Part shown: piece by piece, positions 53,648-61,674 of the stretch | Layout of the letters: each line of letters begins with the position of its first letter | Numbering within the stretch: position 1 is the first letter of the stretch | Assembly (NCBI RefSeq): GCF_004923295.1 | Contig: NZ_CP039634.1 | Coordinates: 949,001 to 1,013,000 of the forward strand | Direction of reading: 5' to 3' | DNA from: Azospirillum sp. TSH100 | GTDB taxonomy: Bacteria; Pseudomonadota; Alphaproteobacteria; Azospirillales; Azospirillaceae | Length of the DNA: 64,000 bases | Position numbers and translations under genes: made by a program | The notes under the pieces: generated by a model | The model's database searches: none | What the model was told of the DNA's origin: nothing | The model's input: only the letters and a program-made list of their open reading frames with translations

Positions 53648-55547
53648 ACCCCGACAACCGGCCGGGGGTGCCCGACCCGGGGACGTCCCTCAGGGAGCCG
53701 TTCCGCTGCTGGCCGGGGTTCTGGCAGGACTGCTGGCGGCCAGCTGGGCCGTGGTGGCCGCCGCGCAGGTGGCCGGTCCGCCGATCCGGCTGACGCCGGA
53801 TGCCGCGGTGGAAACCGCCCCTTCGCCCCGGCCCCCCGCTTCCGTTCCTGCCCTGCCCGTCGTGCCGGCCTACCCGCCCGTGGTAAAGCCGCCGCCCGCC
53901 GTTTCTCCGGTGGTGGCGCGGCCGGCCCCCGTCGCGCGTGAGCCCTTGGGCGCACCCGACCCGGACGGTGCGGGCCCCCTCGCCGGTCTGCAAGGGCTGG
54001 GCGGCGATCCCTGGCGCGGCATCGGCCGGGCGGAGCTTCTGCCCCTGATCGCCGCCCTGCCGGTCGACACACCATCCCCCACCGTCAAGGTGCTGGAGCG
54101 CCGGCTGCTGCTGAGCGCCGGCTCCCCCGCCGTCGCGATCGGAGAGCCGCCGCCGCCCCGCCGCCTGGGCGCCTTGCGCATCGAGAAGCTGGCGCGGCTT
54201 GGCGATCCCGCTGGGGCGGCCGAACTGGCCGGACTTTTGCCGGCGGCGCTGGCGGCGGACGAGCCGGCGGCCAGGGCGCTGACCGATGCCGAACTGGTGC
54301 GTGGCGGCCTGGACTGTCCGCGCGCGCTGGCCCGCGGCAAGAGCTTCGTCTCCGCCTATTGGAGCAAGCTGGCGCTGTTCTGCCGCGCCCGCGCCGGCGA
54401 TCGCGCCGGCACCGACGAGGCGCTGGCGGGCCTGCGCGGCGGCGGCCGCCGCTCCGACTCCTTCCTGCTGGTTGCCGAGGCCTTGGCCGGCGCCGCCCCA
54501 CCCTCCGCCCGCTCGCTGTCCCTGGAGGAGGATGGCGACGGATTGGCGCTGCTGCTTGCCGCCATGCGGACGGCGCGGATCGGCGTGCCGCCCGAGCGGT
54601 TGCCGCTGGACAAGCCGCCGGCGCTGGCCGCCATCGCCACCAACCCTGCCGTCGATGCCGCCACCCGTGCCGCCGCGGGGGAACGGGCCGCGGCCTCCCT
54701 GTTTCTCGACGCCCGCCAGTTGCAGGACCTCTATGTCCAGGTGCCGGCGGTGGGGGACGAGCTGCTTCGGGTCCGCGACATCGCCCGGCGCGACCGTGGC
54801 GCCCGCACCCGCGCGCTGGTCCATCAGGCGATGGTGGCGGCGATGGACGGGCGGCGGCGCGTGGCGCTGGCCGCCCTGGCGGTGGAGCTGGTCGACCCGC
54901 GTCTGCGTGCCGGACCGGTCGGCGGTGCCGCCGCCGCGCTGCTCGACAGCGTGTCGCCGACCGGCGATGCCGCGGCGCTGGCCCCGGCGGCGGCGCGGCT
55001 CTATTACGCGCAAGGGCGCCTCGATCAGGCGCGGCGCTGGCAGGATCTGGCCCTGCGCAGCGGACGGAGCGCCGATACCGCCTGGCTGTGGCCGCTGGCC
55101 GTGGTGGCGACAGGGCAGGGGGCTCAAGACCCGCACGCTCTGACCGCATGGTTGGATGAGGCGCTGCGCGGCGCCGACAGCTCCGCCCGCAGCCGTGTCG
55201 CCGGTCAGTTGGCGCTTCTTCAGGCTACCGGAGTTTCGATCCCGGACGAGACGTGGATGGCCGCCACCGATGGCGCCGGCCCGCCCAGTGGCAGCGACGC
55301 CGGTGTCGATCCGGCGCTGTGGCAGCGGCTGGGCGACGCCGCGGCCGGCGGGCGTATCGGCGAGACGGTGGCCGTCGCCCTGCTTCTGCTGGGGGAGGCC
55401 GGACCAGCCACCCTGCCGCCCGTCGTCACCGCCCGTGTGGCGGCCAACCTGAAGGCGGTCGGGCTGGAACCGGATGCCCGCGCGCTGGTTCGCGAGGCGA
55501 TGGCCGCCATCGCCGGCCCTTCCACGCCCACCTCGACCGCCGACTGA
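53628..55547 (+). CDS. Large Ala/Pro-rich secreted or anchored helical-repeat-like protein (639 aa)
   Basis: I do not recognise a function. After a short lead there is a hydrophobic segment (about 27-47: LLAGVLAGLLAASWAVVAAAQ) that is a signal or anchor, then a Pro-rich linker (about 50-125), then about 500 residues of Ala- and Leu-rich helices that look like a TPR-like solenoid (for example LARLGDPAGAAELAGLLPAA and ARLYYAQGRLDQARRWQDLA). The body is probably periplasmic. GGAGAAGG lies 10-17 bases before the ATG, inside the preceding gene. xerD follows by 42 bases. Similar large proteins beside xerD in relatives carry only uninformative names. Confidence 0.78.
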   Translation: MSASRAEPRQPAGGARPGDVPQGAVPLLAGVLAGLLAASWAVVAAAQVAGPPIRLTPDAAVETAPSPRPPASVPALPVVPAYPPVVKPPPAVSPVVARPAPVAREPLGAPDPDGAGPLAGLQGLGGDPWRGIGRAELLPLIAALPVDTPSPTVKVLERRLLLSAGSPAVAIGEPPPPRRLGALRIEKLARLGDPAGAAELAGLLPAALAADEPAARALTDAELVRGGLDCPRALARGKSFVSAYWSKLALFCRARAGDRAGTDEALAGLRGGGRRSDSFLLVAEALAGAAPPSARSLSLEEDGDGLALLLAAMRTARIGVPPERLPLDKPPALAAIATNPAVDAATRAAAGERAAASLFLDARQLQDLYVQVPAVGDELLRVRDIARRDRGARTRALVHQAMVAAMDGRRRVALAALAVELVDPRLRAGPVGGAAAALLDSVSPTGDAAALAPAAARLYYAQGRLDQARRWQDLALRSGRSADTAWLWPLAVVATGQGAQDPHALTAWLDEALRGADSSARSRVAGQLALLQATGVSIPDETWMAATDGAGPPSGSDAGVDPALWQRLGDAAAGGRIGETVAVALLLLGEAGPATLPPVVTARVAANLKAVGLEPDARALVREAMAAIAGPSTPTSTAD

Positions 55548-55589
55548 CCTCATGCCCGGGGAACCCATCACAATCATGACGCCGACACC

Positions 55590-56627
55590 ATGACCGGCAG
55601 CAAGCCCCCCGCCAAATCAGGCGCCAAATCAGGTGCCAAGCGCCGCGGCCGGCCGTGCAAGCCGCGCCCGCTCGCCACCTCACCGCATCTGGACGCCTTC
55701 CTCGACATGCTGACGGCGGAGCGGGGGGCGGCGGTGAACACGCGGCTGGCCTACGAGCGCGACCTTGCCGACCTCGGCCGCTGGCTGGCACAGCGCGGCG
55801 TGGCGCTGGAGGCGGCGGGCACCGAGGATTTGCGCGCCTATCTGGCGGTGCAGAGCAAGGACGGCGCCCCCCGCACCGTGGCGCGGCGGCTGTCGGCGAT
55901 GCGGCAGTTCTACCGCTTCCTGCTGTCCGAGGGCCGCCGCACCGACGATCCCGCCTCGCCGCTCGACAGTCCCAAGCAGGGCCGCCCGCTGCCCAAAATC
56001 CTGACGGAGGCGGAGGTCGGCGCCATGCTGTCGACCGCCGAGGCGCGCGGCGGGCCGGAGGGGTTGCGGCTGGTGGCGCTGCTGGAGGTGCTCTACGCCA
56101 CCGGCCTGCGCGTGTCGGAACTGGTCGGCCTGCCGATGACGGCGATCATGCGCGACGGCCGCGGTCTGCTTGTGCGCGGAAAGGGCGGCAAGGAACGGAT
56201 GGTGCCGCTGTCCGACCCGGCGCTGGCGGCGCTGGCCGGCTACATCCCGTTCCGAGGCCACTTCATCCCGCCCACCGCCGGGGCAGGGGCGGGGGGTGAG
56301 GCCGGGCACAGCCCCTTCCTGTTCCCGTCCCGCATCTCGGCCGAAGGGCACCTGACGCGCCAGCGCTTCGCCCAGCTGCTGAAACAGCTGGCCATCGACT
56401 CCGGCATCGACCCGGAAAAGGTCAGCCCCCACGTCCTGCGCCATGCCTTCGCCACCCATCTGCTGGACCATGGCGCCGACCTGCGCTCGGTCCAGAAGAT
56501 GCTGGGCCATGCCGACATCGCGACGACGCAGATCTACACCCACGTGGTGACGGAGCGGCTGAAGAAGGTCATGCACGACCACCATCCGCTCGCGCGCCGC
56601 AAGGTGGAGGAGCCGTCGGAGGGGTAG
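55590..56627 (+). CDS. xerD: Site-specific tyrosine recombinase XerD
   Basis: Encodes a 345-residue tyrosine recombinase that resolves chromosome dimers at dif together with XerC. After a basic lead (about 1-30) comes the N-terminal SAM-like domain, then the catalytic domain with Arg in YATGLRVSELVGL, Lys in GKGGKERMVPL, HVLRHAFATHLL, and H/Y in LGHADIATTQIYTHV. The HVLRHAFATHLLDHGADLR-type sequence fits XerD rather than XerC. An insertion of about 20 residues (around 225-245) lies before the HxxR box. It is a housekeeping recombinase; no integrase-type neighbours are present. Confidence 0.95.
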   Translation: MTGSKPPAKSGAKSGAKRRGRPCKPRPLATSPHLDAFLDMLTAERGAAVNTRLAYERDLADLGRWLAQRGVALEAAGTEDLRAYLAVQSKDGAPRTVARRLSAMRQFYRFLLSEGRRTDDPASPLDSPKQGRPLPKILTEAEVGAMLSTAEARGGPEGLRLVALLEVLYATGLRVSELVGLPMTAIMRDGRGLLVRGKGGKERMVPLSDPALAALAGYIPFRGHFIPPTAGAGAGGEAGHSPFLFPSRISAEGHLTRQRFAQLLKQLAIDSGIDPEKVSPHVLRHAFATHLLDHGADLRSVQKMLGHADIATTQIYTHVVTERLKKVMHDHHPLARRKVEEPSEG

Positions 56628-56630
56628 GAG

Positions 56631-56683
56631 AGGTAAGGATGGGGGAGGGATGTCGGCTGACGACACCACCCACAAACCCTTAC
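56631..56683. repeat. Short inverted GTAAGG pair between xerD and a convergent gene
   Basis: AGGTAAGGATGGGGG begins at 56631 and CCTTAC lies at 56678-56683, so GTAAGG (56633-56638) faces CCTTAC across 39 bases. This is a weaker, third instance of the AGGTAAGGA arrangement. It overlaps the stop codon of the PHA-system gene. Confidence 0.4.
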
Positions 56684-56991
56684 TTCTTCTCCAGCATCAG
56701 CGTGCCCTGGCGGGTCACCTTGTTCCTGATCTTGTCGGCCAGCAGGGCCAGCGCCCAGGGCAGTTGCACCTCCATCTCGACGCTGTCGTCCAGCACGTCG
56801 ATGTGGCCGGCGATGGTCTGGGCCAGCGCCACGACGCGGAAGGTCAGGCGGTCGTCGGTCCAGCTGTCGTCGACGCTTGCGGCCACGGCGCTGAGGCGCG
56901 CGCGCGCCTCGCCCATGCCGTCGACCAGCCGGCGCTTGGCCTCCGCCCGGCCGAGCGAGTGGGGAATGGACAGGGTCAAGGGCTTCGGCAT
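56680..56991 (-). CDS. Polyhydroxyalkanoic acid system family protein (PHA_gran_rgn)
   Basis: Encodes 103 residues of the PHA granule-region family (small proteins near PHA synthesis genes and elsewhere). Marks are LTLSIPHSLGRAEAKRRL, DSWTDDRLTFRVVALAQTIAGHIDV and QLPWALALLADKI in outline. A fold related to START/polyketide-cyclase-like proteins is likely. No phaC or phasin gene is in the window. ATG at 56991 chosen by homology; upstream sequence has CGGAG. Confidence 0.85.
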   Translation of the reverse strand: MPKPLTLSIPHSLGRAEAKRRLVDGMGEARARLSAVAASVDDSWTDDRLTFRVVALAQTIAGHIDVLDDSVEMEVQLPWALALLADKIRNKVTRQGTLMLEKK

Positions 56992-57093
56992 CGTCGGCGG
57001 CTCCGCACTGCACAGGGCTCTGGTGTCCCGCCGGCACCTCACCGGCGGGACATGGGTAACGTCCTGAAGCGGGTGTTGGGTCCGGTACAGAGG

Positions 57094-57396
57094 TCAGCGG
57101 TCGTGCAGCGGCGCCATCTGGTCCAGGCGGTGGGCGAAGTCGATGTCGGCCTGGGTCACGGCGTCGGCATTGCGGGTGTACAGGATCACCTCGACCCGGC
57201 CCAGGTCGTTGAACCATTCGGGATGGTGGCCGGTCTTCTCGGCCAGCAGGGCGACCTGGTTCATGAACCCCCAGGCGGCCGGGAAATCGGCGAAATGGTA
57301 GGTCTTGCGGATGGCGTCGCGTTCCAGCACCTCCGCCCAGCCGTGCAGTTCCTTCAGCGCCGTCTGGCGGGGCGCGCCGACAAGGCGATCGGACAT
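57094..57396 (-). CDS. phhB: Pterin-4a-carbinolamine dehydratase PhhB
   Basis: Encodes a 100-residue pterin-4-alpha-carbinolamine dehydratase, which recycles tetrahydrobiopterin/pterin after phenylalanine hydroxylase. The active-site motif includes KTGHHPEWFNDLGRVEVIL, with the two histidines of the family. GGAGG lies 6 bases before the ATG at 57396. No phhA gene is adjacent, so it may act more generally. Confidence 0.95.
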   Translation of the reverse strand: MSDRLVGAPRQTALKELHGWAEVLERDAIRKTYHFADFPAAWGFMNQVALLAEKTGHHPEWFNDLGRVEVILYTRNADAVTQADIDFAHRLDQMAPLHDR

Positions 57397-57478
57397 GATG
57401 ACCTCCCTTTCCTCAAGTCACTCTTTTGCCGCCCGCAGCTTCTTGGCGAACGGGCGGCGGTTCGCTACCTTCTGCGGC

Positions 57479-57889
57479 ATGATACGGAAACTTTCAGGTC
57501 CCCATACGGTTCCGCCCACGGTCGAAGACCTGGAGCGCATGGCCGAAGAGGCGCTCGACACCATCCCGGCGGAGCTGCTCGCCCCTGTCGGGAACCTCGT
57601 CATCCATGTCGAGGATTTTCCCGATGAGGATACCGAGCGGGAGATGGAGCTGGAAAGTCCATTCGACCTGTTGGGCCTCTATCGCGGGGTGGATCTGACG
57701 CGGCAAAGCGTCGCCGATCTGCGCGGCGGGCCGGACATGATCTTCCTCTACCGCCGTCCGATCCTCGATTACTGGTGCGAGACGGGGGAGGACCTGCCGG
57801 CCATCGTCCGCCATGTCCTGATCCACGAGATCGGCCACCATTTCGGCTTCTCCGACGAGGACATGGAGCGGATCGAGACGATGGAGTAG
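57479..57889 (+). CDS. Metallopeptidase-like protein with HExxHxxG motif (MMP-like)
   Basis: Encodes 136 residues. The zinc motif is LIHEIGHHFGFSDEDME near residue 118, with HExxHxxGxxD spacing. The N-terminal part IPAELLAPVGNLVIHVEDFPD and GLYRGVDL is typical of the small MMP-like metallopeptidase family. No signal peptide is seen, so it is cytosolic. Substrates are unknown. It is divergent from phhB with 82 bases between starts. Confidence 0.9.
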   Translation: MIRKLSGPHTVPPTVEDLERMAEEALDTIPAELLAPVGNLVIHVEDFPDEDTEREMELESPFDLLGLYRGVDLTRQSVADLRGGPDMIFLYRRPILDYWCETGEDLPAIVRHVLIHEIGHHFGFSDEDMERIETME

Positions 57890-57928
57890 GGCCAGGGGAG
57901 CAGAGCCTGGGGAATAAGGCGGGCGCCG

Positions 57929-58540
57929 TCAGCCCTCCAGCGCGTCGGCCACCCGGCGGCGCAGGGCCGGCACCAGTTCCTCCTCGAACCAGGGGTTCCG
58001 GTTCAGCCAGGCGGTGTTGCGCCAGCTCGGGTGCGGCAGCGGCATGAAGGCCGGGCCGTACTCCCGCCAGTTCGCCACCGTATCCGTCATTGTCGCCTTC
58101 CGCCGCTCGCCCAGATATCGCGTCTGGGCGTACTGCCCGATCAGCAGGGTCAGCCGCACGCCCGACAGCGCCTCCAACACCGGCGGGTGCCACAGCGGTG
58201 CGCATTCGGGACGCGGCGGGTAATCGCCGCCCTTCGGCATGGTCCCCGGATAGCACAGCCCCATCGGCACCACGGCGATGCGCGATTCGTCGTAGAAGGC
58301 CGGACGGTCCATCGCCAGCCACTTGCGCAGCCGGTCGCCGGAGGCATCGTCCCAGGGAATGCCGCTGGCATGCACCCGTGCGCCTGGCGCCTGTCCGACA
58401 ATCAGCAGCCGGGCGACGGCGCTGCCGCGCAGGACCGGGCGGCAGCCGTGGGGCAGCACCTCCGCACACAGCGTGCAGGCGCGCACCCTAGCGAACAGGT
58501 GGTCGAGGCTTGAGCCGCCTTCAACAGCGTCATCAGACAA
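57929..58540 (-). CDS. Uracil-DNA glycosylase family protein
   Basis: Encodes about 203 residues of the UDG superfamily; relatives are small stand-alone proteins of uncertain substrate. Marks are LLIVGQAPGARVHASGIPWDDASGDRL (motif 1 with GQAPG) and LPHPSWRNTAW (C-terminal HPS motif). Cysteines in RACTLCAEVLPHGCRP near the N-terminus resemble the start of iron-sulfur UDGs, but the full four-Cys set is not seen. The start is probably TTG at 58540, overlapping the sirtuin stop by 8 bases; no ATG is near the family N-terminus. Confidence 0.85.
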   Translation of the reverse strand: MSDDAVEGGSSLDHLFARVRACTLCAEVLPHGCRPVLRGSAVARLLIVGQAPGARVHASGIPWDDASGDRLRKWLAMDRPAFYDESRIAVVPMGLCYPGTMPKGGDYPPRPECAPLWHPPVLEALSGVRLTLLIGQYAQTRYLGERRKATMTDTVANWREYGPAFMPLPHPSWRNTAWLNRNPWFEEELVPALRRRVADALEG

Positions 58541-59273
58541 GCGTCAGCAAATCCTGGATGAAAGCCGGTACCACCTGGGTCGCCGGGCCGTGGATCGAAC
58601 TGTGGAAATAGGAGGCGCCTTCCGATGGTTCCAGGTTCAGCTCGACCGTATAGGCGCCGGCCGACCGGGCTTCCGCCACGAAGCCGGCGGCGGGATAGAC
58701 ATGGCCCGACGTGCCGATCGACACGAACAGATCGCATTCCTCCAGCGCCCGCTGGATGCGCTCCATCTGATAGGGCATCTCGCCGAACCACACCACGTCG
58801 GGCCGCATGCCGCCCTTGCGCCCGCAGGTCAGGCAATGGTCGTGCACCGACAGGTCGCCCTGCACCTCCACCACCGTGCGGCAATGAAGGCAGAAGGCCT
58901 TCAGCAGCTCGCCATGCATGTGCAGCGGCGCAACAGACCCGCCGCGCTCGTGCAGGTCGTCGATGTTCTGCGTCACCAGCAGGACATCGCCCCTCCAGCG
59001 CCTCTCCAGCTCCGCCAGCGCCCTGTGCGCGGCGTTGGGCTGCACCGCCGGGTCGGCGAGGCCGCGGCGGCGGTCATTGTAGAAGCGATGGACCAGATCC
59101 GGGTTGCGCGCGAAACCCTCCGGCGTCGCCACATCCTCCAGATCGACCTGACTCCAGATGCCGCCGGAGCAACGGAAGGTGTCCAGCCCGGACTCCTTGG
59201 AGATCCCGGCCCCGGTCAGGATGACGATCTGGTCGGTCGGACGCAGGCGGTTGGTCAGCGCGGGTGAGGGCAT
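58533..59273 (-). CDS. cobB: NAD-dependent protein deacylase of the CobB type (class III sirtuin)
   Basis: Encodes a 246-residue sirtuin that removes acetyl or succinyl groups from lysine using NAD+. Visible are TGAGISKESGLDTFR, TQNIDDLHERGG, the catalytic His in LHMHGEL and two CxxC pairs (CLHCR, CLTCG) for zinc. FYNDRRR carries the Tyr-x-x-Arg of class III sirtuins, which favours succinyl/malonyl substrates. AAGGGA lies 6 bases before the ATG at 59273. It overlaps the UDG gene, so both are likely translated from one mRNA. Confidence 0.95.
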   Translation of the reverse strand: MPSPALTNRLRPTDQIVILTGAGISKESGLDTFRCSGGIWSQVDLEDVATPEGFARNPDLVHRFYNDRRRGLADPAVQPNAAHRALAELERRWRGDVLLVTQNIDDLHERGGSVAPLHMHGELLKAFCLHCRTVVEVQGDLSVHDHCLTCGRKGGMRPDVVWFGEMPYQMERIQRALEECDLFVSIGTSGHVYPAAGFVAEARSAGAYTVELNLEPSEGASYFHSSIHGPATQVVPAFIQDLLTLV

Positions 59274-59373
59274 GGGGATTCCCTTAGCGGTTCGGAAACC
59301 GGTCACGTGGAAAACTGCTGCGGCGTACGCTCGTCACGCCCGGAAGTAAAGCCGAAGAAAACAAAGAAGAGGG

Positions 59374-59880
59374 ATGTCAGGAGTGGTCAAGGTCCTGTTC
59401 GTCTGCACGGGCAACATCTGCCGCTCGCCCACCGCCGAGGGGGTGTTCCACCAACTGGCCGAACGCGCCGGCCTCGCCACGCTGGTGGTCGCCGACTCCG
59501 CCGGTACCCACAGCTACCATGTCGGCGAACCGCCCGACCCGCGCACGCAGCGCGCGGCGCTGGCCCGTGGCGTCGACCTGTCGGGCTTGCGTGCCCGCAA
59601 GGTGGTGGCGGCCGACTTCACCCGCTTCGACCATATCCTGGCGATGGACCACGGCCACCTGGCCCAGTTGCGCCGCATCGCCCCGGTGGATGCCACGGCG
59701 GCGCTGCGCCTGTTCCTGGACGATGCGTCGGGGCTGGAGGGGAGGGAGGTGCCCGATCCCTATTACGGCGGCCCCGACGGATTCGAGCAGGTGCTGGACC
59801 TGTGCGAGGCCGGGGCGCGCGGCCTGTTGGACCGCCTGTCGCGCGAATGCCGCTTTCCGATTCGCGAAAGGCTCGGGTAA
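59374..59880 (+). CDS. Low-molecular-weight protein-tyrosine phosphatase
   Basis: Encodes a 168-residue LMW-PTP that dephosphorylates protein tyrosine, often regulating polysaccharide synthesis kinases. The P-loop is VCTGNICRS at residues about 11-19, and the general-acid Asp lies in VPDPYYGG near residue 127. AAGAAGAGGG precedes the ATG at 59374 closely. No BY-kinase gene is nearby. It lies 70 bases before the cNMP-binding kinase gene on the same strand. Confidence 0.95.
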   Translation: MSGVVKVLFVCTGNICRSPTAEGVFHQLAERAGLATLVVADSAGTHSYHVGEPPDPRTQRAALARGVDLSGLRARKVVAADFTRFDHILAMDHGHLAQLRRIAPVDATAALRLFLDDASGLEGREVPDPYYGGPDGFEQVLDLCEAGARGLLDRLSRECRFPIRERLG

Positions 59881-59949
59881 CGTCTCGCGGTTTCCCGGTT
59901 GCTTGATCTATGCTGTCTGGATAAGGCCCATTCGGAGCATACCTTCACC

Positions 59950-61146
59950 ATGACCAGCGCCACCACCGGCACCGCCTCGCCCGGCGGGATCCTCGACGGC
60001 ATCGTCCTGTTCGAGGCCTTCTCGCCGGAGGAGCGCGCGGCCGTGGCTTCGCGCGGGCGGGTGTTCGACGCGCCGGCCGGCACGGTGCTGATGCGCGAGG
60101 GCGACAGTGCCAGCTCGCTGTATGTCCTGCTGGACGGCACGGTGCGGGTGGTGCGCGACGATCCCTTCGGCGGTCAGGTGGAGGTCGGCTTCCGCCGCTC
60201 CGGCGACTGTTTCGGGGAGATGGCGCTGATCGACGGCGGCTCCCGCTCCGCCTCCGTCATCGCCGCCACGCCGGTGACGGTGTTCGAGCTGGAACGCGAC
60301 TTGTTCCTGGCGCTGATCTCCCCTTCGCCCGACCTGCTGGCGAAGCTTCTGCGCGAACTCAGCCGCATGATCCGCGAGGTCTCGGAGCGGGTGGTGCGCG
60401 AGGATCTGGAACGCCGCACCCGCATCGCCGAATCGGCGCTGGCCCGTCAGCGCGCCATCACCCAGGCGGTGACCGGGCTGGCCCATGAACTGAACACGCC
60501 GCTCGGCGTCTGCGTCACCGCCGCCAGCCATCTGCAGGATCTGGCGCGCCCCGGCAACGGTCCGCTGTCCACCGAGGAACTGCGGGAGCCGGCCACCCTG
60601 CTCGACGCCAACCTCGCCCGCGCGGTGGATCTGGTGGAGGCCTTCTCCGCCATCGCCGCCTGCCAGACCGCCGAACCGCTGGAGGCGCTCGACCTGCGCC
60701 GCATGGCGGAGGAGGCGGCGAGCCTGTTCGCGATCCAGAATCCCGACCTGCCGCTGGCCATCAGCGTCGCTCCCGGCGCGCCCTGCCCCTGGATCGGCTA
60801 CGCCCCGCATCTTGAACGGGTGCTGCACCAGCTGTTCGCCAACGCCGCCGCCCATGGCTATGGCGGCGGTGCGGGGGAGGTCGAGGTTGCGGTGGAACCG
60901 GCGGCGCTGGACGCGGTGCCGGCCTGGAGCCTGACCGTCCGCGACAATGGCGCCGGCATCCCGGCCGGCAACCTGCCGACCCTGACCGACGCCTTCTTCA
61001 CCACCGCCCGCCACCGCGGCCACAAGGGGCTGGGTCTGGCGGTGGTGTTCAACACCGTGACCGGCCCGCTCGGCGGCCGGCTCGCCGTCAACAGCATGCC
61101 GGGTGCCGGCACCAGCGTGACGATCACCGTCCCGCAGGAGCTGTGA
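59950..61146 (+). CDS. Histidine kinase with N-terminal cyclic-nucleotide-binding domain
   Basis: Encodes 398 residues: a cNMP-binding domain (about 14-130; SGDCFGEMALIDGGSRSASVIA is the phosphate-binding cassette in outline), a linker coiled coil (about 130-185), a histidine-kinase core with H-box ITQAVTGLAHELNTPLG, N-box HQLFANAAAHGY, G1 DNGAGIP and G2 GHKGLGLAV. No membrane segment, so a cytosolic kinase that may sense cAMP or cGMP. A cyclase gene occurs at 42-44 kb. No response regulator gene is adjacent. The ATG at 59950 gives MTSATTGTASPGG; an earlier ATG at 59899 is less plausible. Confidence 0.9.
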   Translation: MTSATTGTASPGGILDGIVLFEAFSPEERAAVASRGRVFDAPAGTVLMREGDSASSLYVLLDGTVRVVRDDPFGGQVEVGFRRSGDCFGEMALIDGGSRSASVIAATPVTVFELERDLFLALISPSPDLLAKLLRELSRMIREVSERVVREDLERRTRIAESALARQRAITQAVTGLAHELNTPLGVCVTAASHLQDLARPGNGPLSTEELREPATLLDANLARAVDLVEAFSAIAACQTAEPLEALDLRRMAEEAASLFAIQNPDLPLAISVAPGAPCPWIGYAPHLERVLHQLFANAAAHGYGGGAGEVEVAVEPAALDAVPAWSLTVRDNGAGIPAGNLPTLTDAFFTTARHRGHKGLGLAVVFNTVTGPLGGRLAVNSMPGAGTSVTITVPQEL

Positions 61147-61174
61147 CCGGCGAGGCCGCCCTTATCCCTGCCCC

Positions 61175-61630
61175 TCAACCATGCAGGGCGAGCCCCTTCA
61201 TCGTCTTGTCGACCGCCTTCTTCGGCCCGCGCAGGGCCAGCCCGACCAGATCGGGGGCGTCCGCATCCTCGGCCCGGAAGGCGGCGCGGTTGGCGTCGTC
61301 GTTGCCGGTGCCGAACATCGCCGCGACATAGGGCACCAGCGTCAGTCCCCGCTCCAGCGCTGCATCGCGGACGGCGCGCAGCTGCTCGCCATCGGCGGTG
61401 AAGATCAGCATCGGCTGGCCCAGCATCCGGCCATAGCGGCGGCCGGCGCCGTCGACATACGCCTCGCCCAGCGCGTCCGGCGCGGCGGCGGCGATCCCGG
61501 TGGCGAGGAAGGCGGCGACGTTCAGCTTCTGCCATACCGCCAGGTCGGCACGGATCACCAGCGCGACCTTGGTGTCGAAGCGGACGGGGGCATCTGCGGG
61601 ACTGGTCTCGGGCATCAGGCTGTCGGGCAT
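61175..61630 (-). CDS. DUF2000 family protein
   Basis: Encodes 151 residues of DUF2000, a PTH2-like fold. Marks are DTKVALVIRADLAVWQKLNVAAFLATG in outline and QPMLIFTADGEQLRAV. Function is unknown. TAAGGAGA lies 6-13 bases before the ATG at 61630. It is followed by no other gene on its strand within 28 bases of the convergent kinase stop. The divergent-side gene upstream is an AraC-type regulator 45 bases away on the same strand, so DUF2000 may be its target or operon mate. Confidence 0.88.
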   Translation of the reverse strand: MPDSLMPETSPADAPVRFDTKVALVIRADLAVWQKLNVAAFLATGIAAAAPDALGEAYVDGAGRRYGRMLGQPMLIFTADGEQLRAVRDAALERGLTLVPYVAAMFGTGNDDANRAAFRAEDADAPDLVGLALRGPKKAVDKTMKGLALHG

Positions 61631-61674
61631 GGTGGGGTCTCCTTATGCCCGTTCAGATGCCGGATGACGGCGCC

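Noticed and set aside
53337..55577. Open frame of 746 codons opposite the 639-residue protein gene
   Set aside because: The plus-strand protein has a signal anchor, a ribosome site and correct codon bias; the minus frame is Gly/Arg/Gln-rich.
55590..56627. Phage or island integrase
   Set aside because: The protein matches the XerD subgroup in its catalytic motifs and lies among housekeeping genes.
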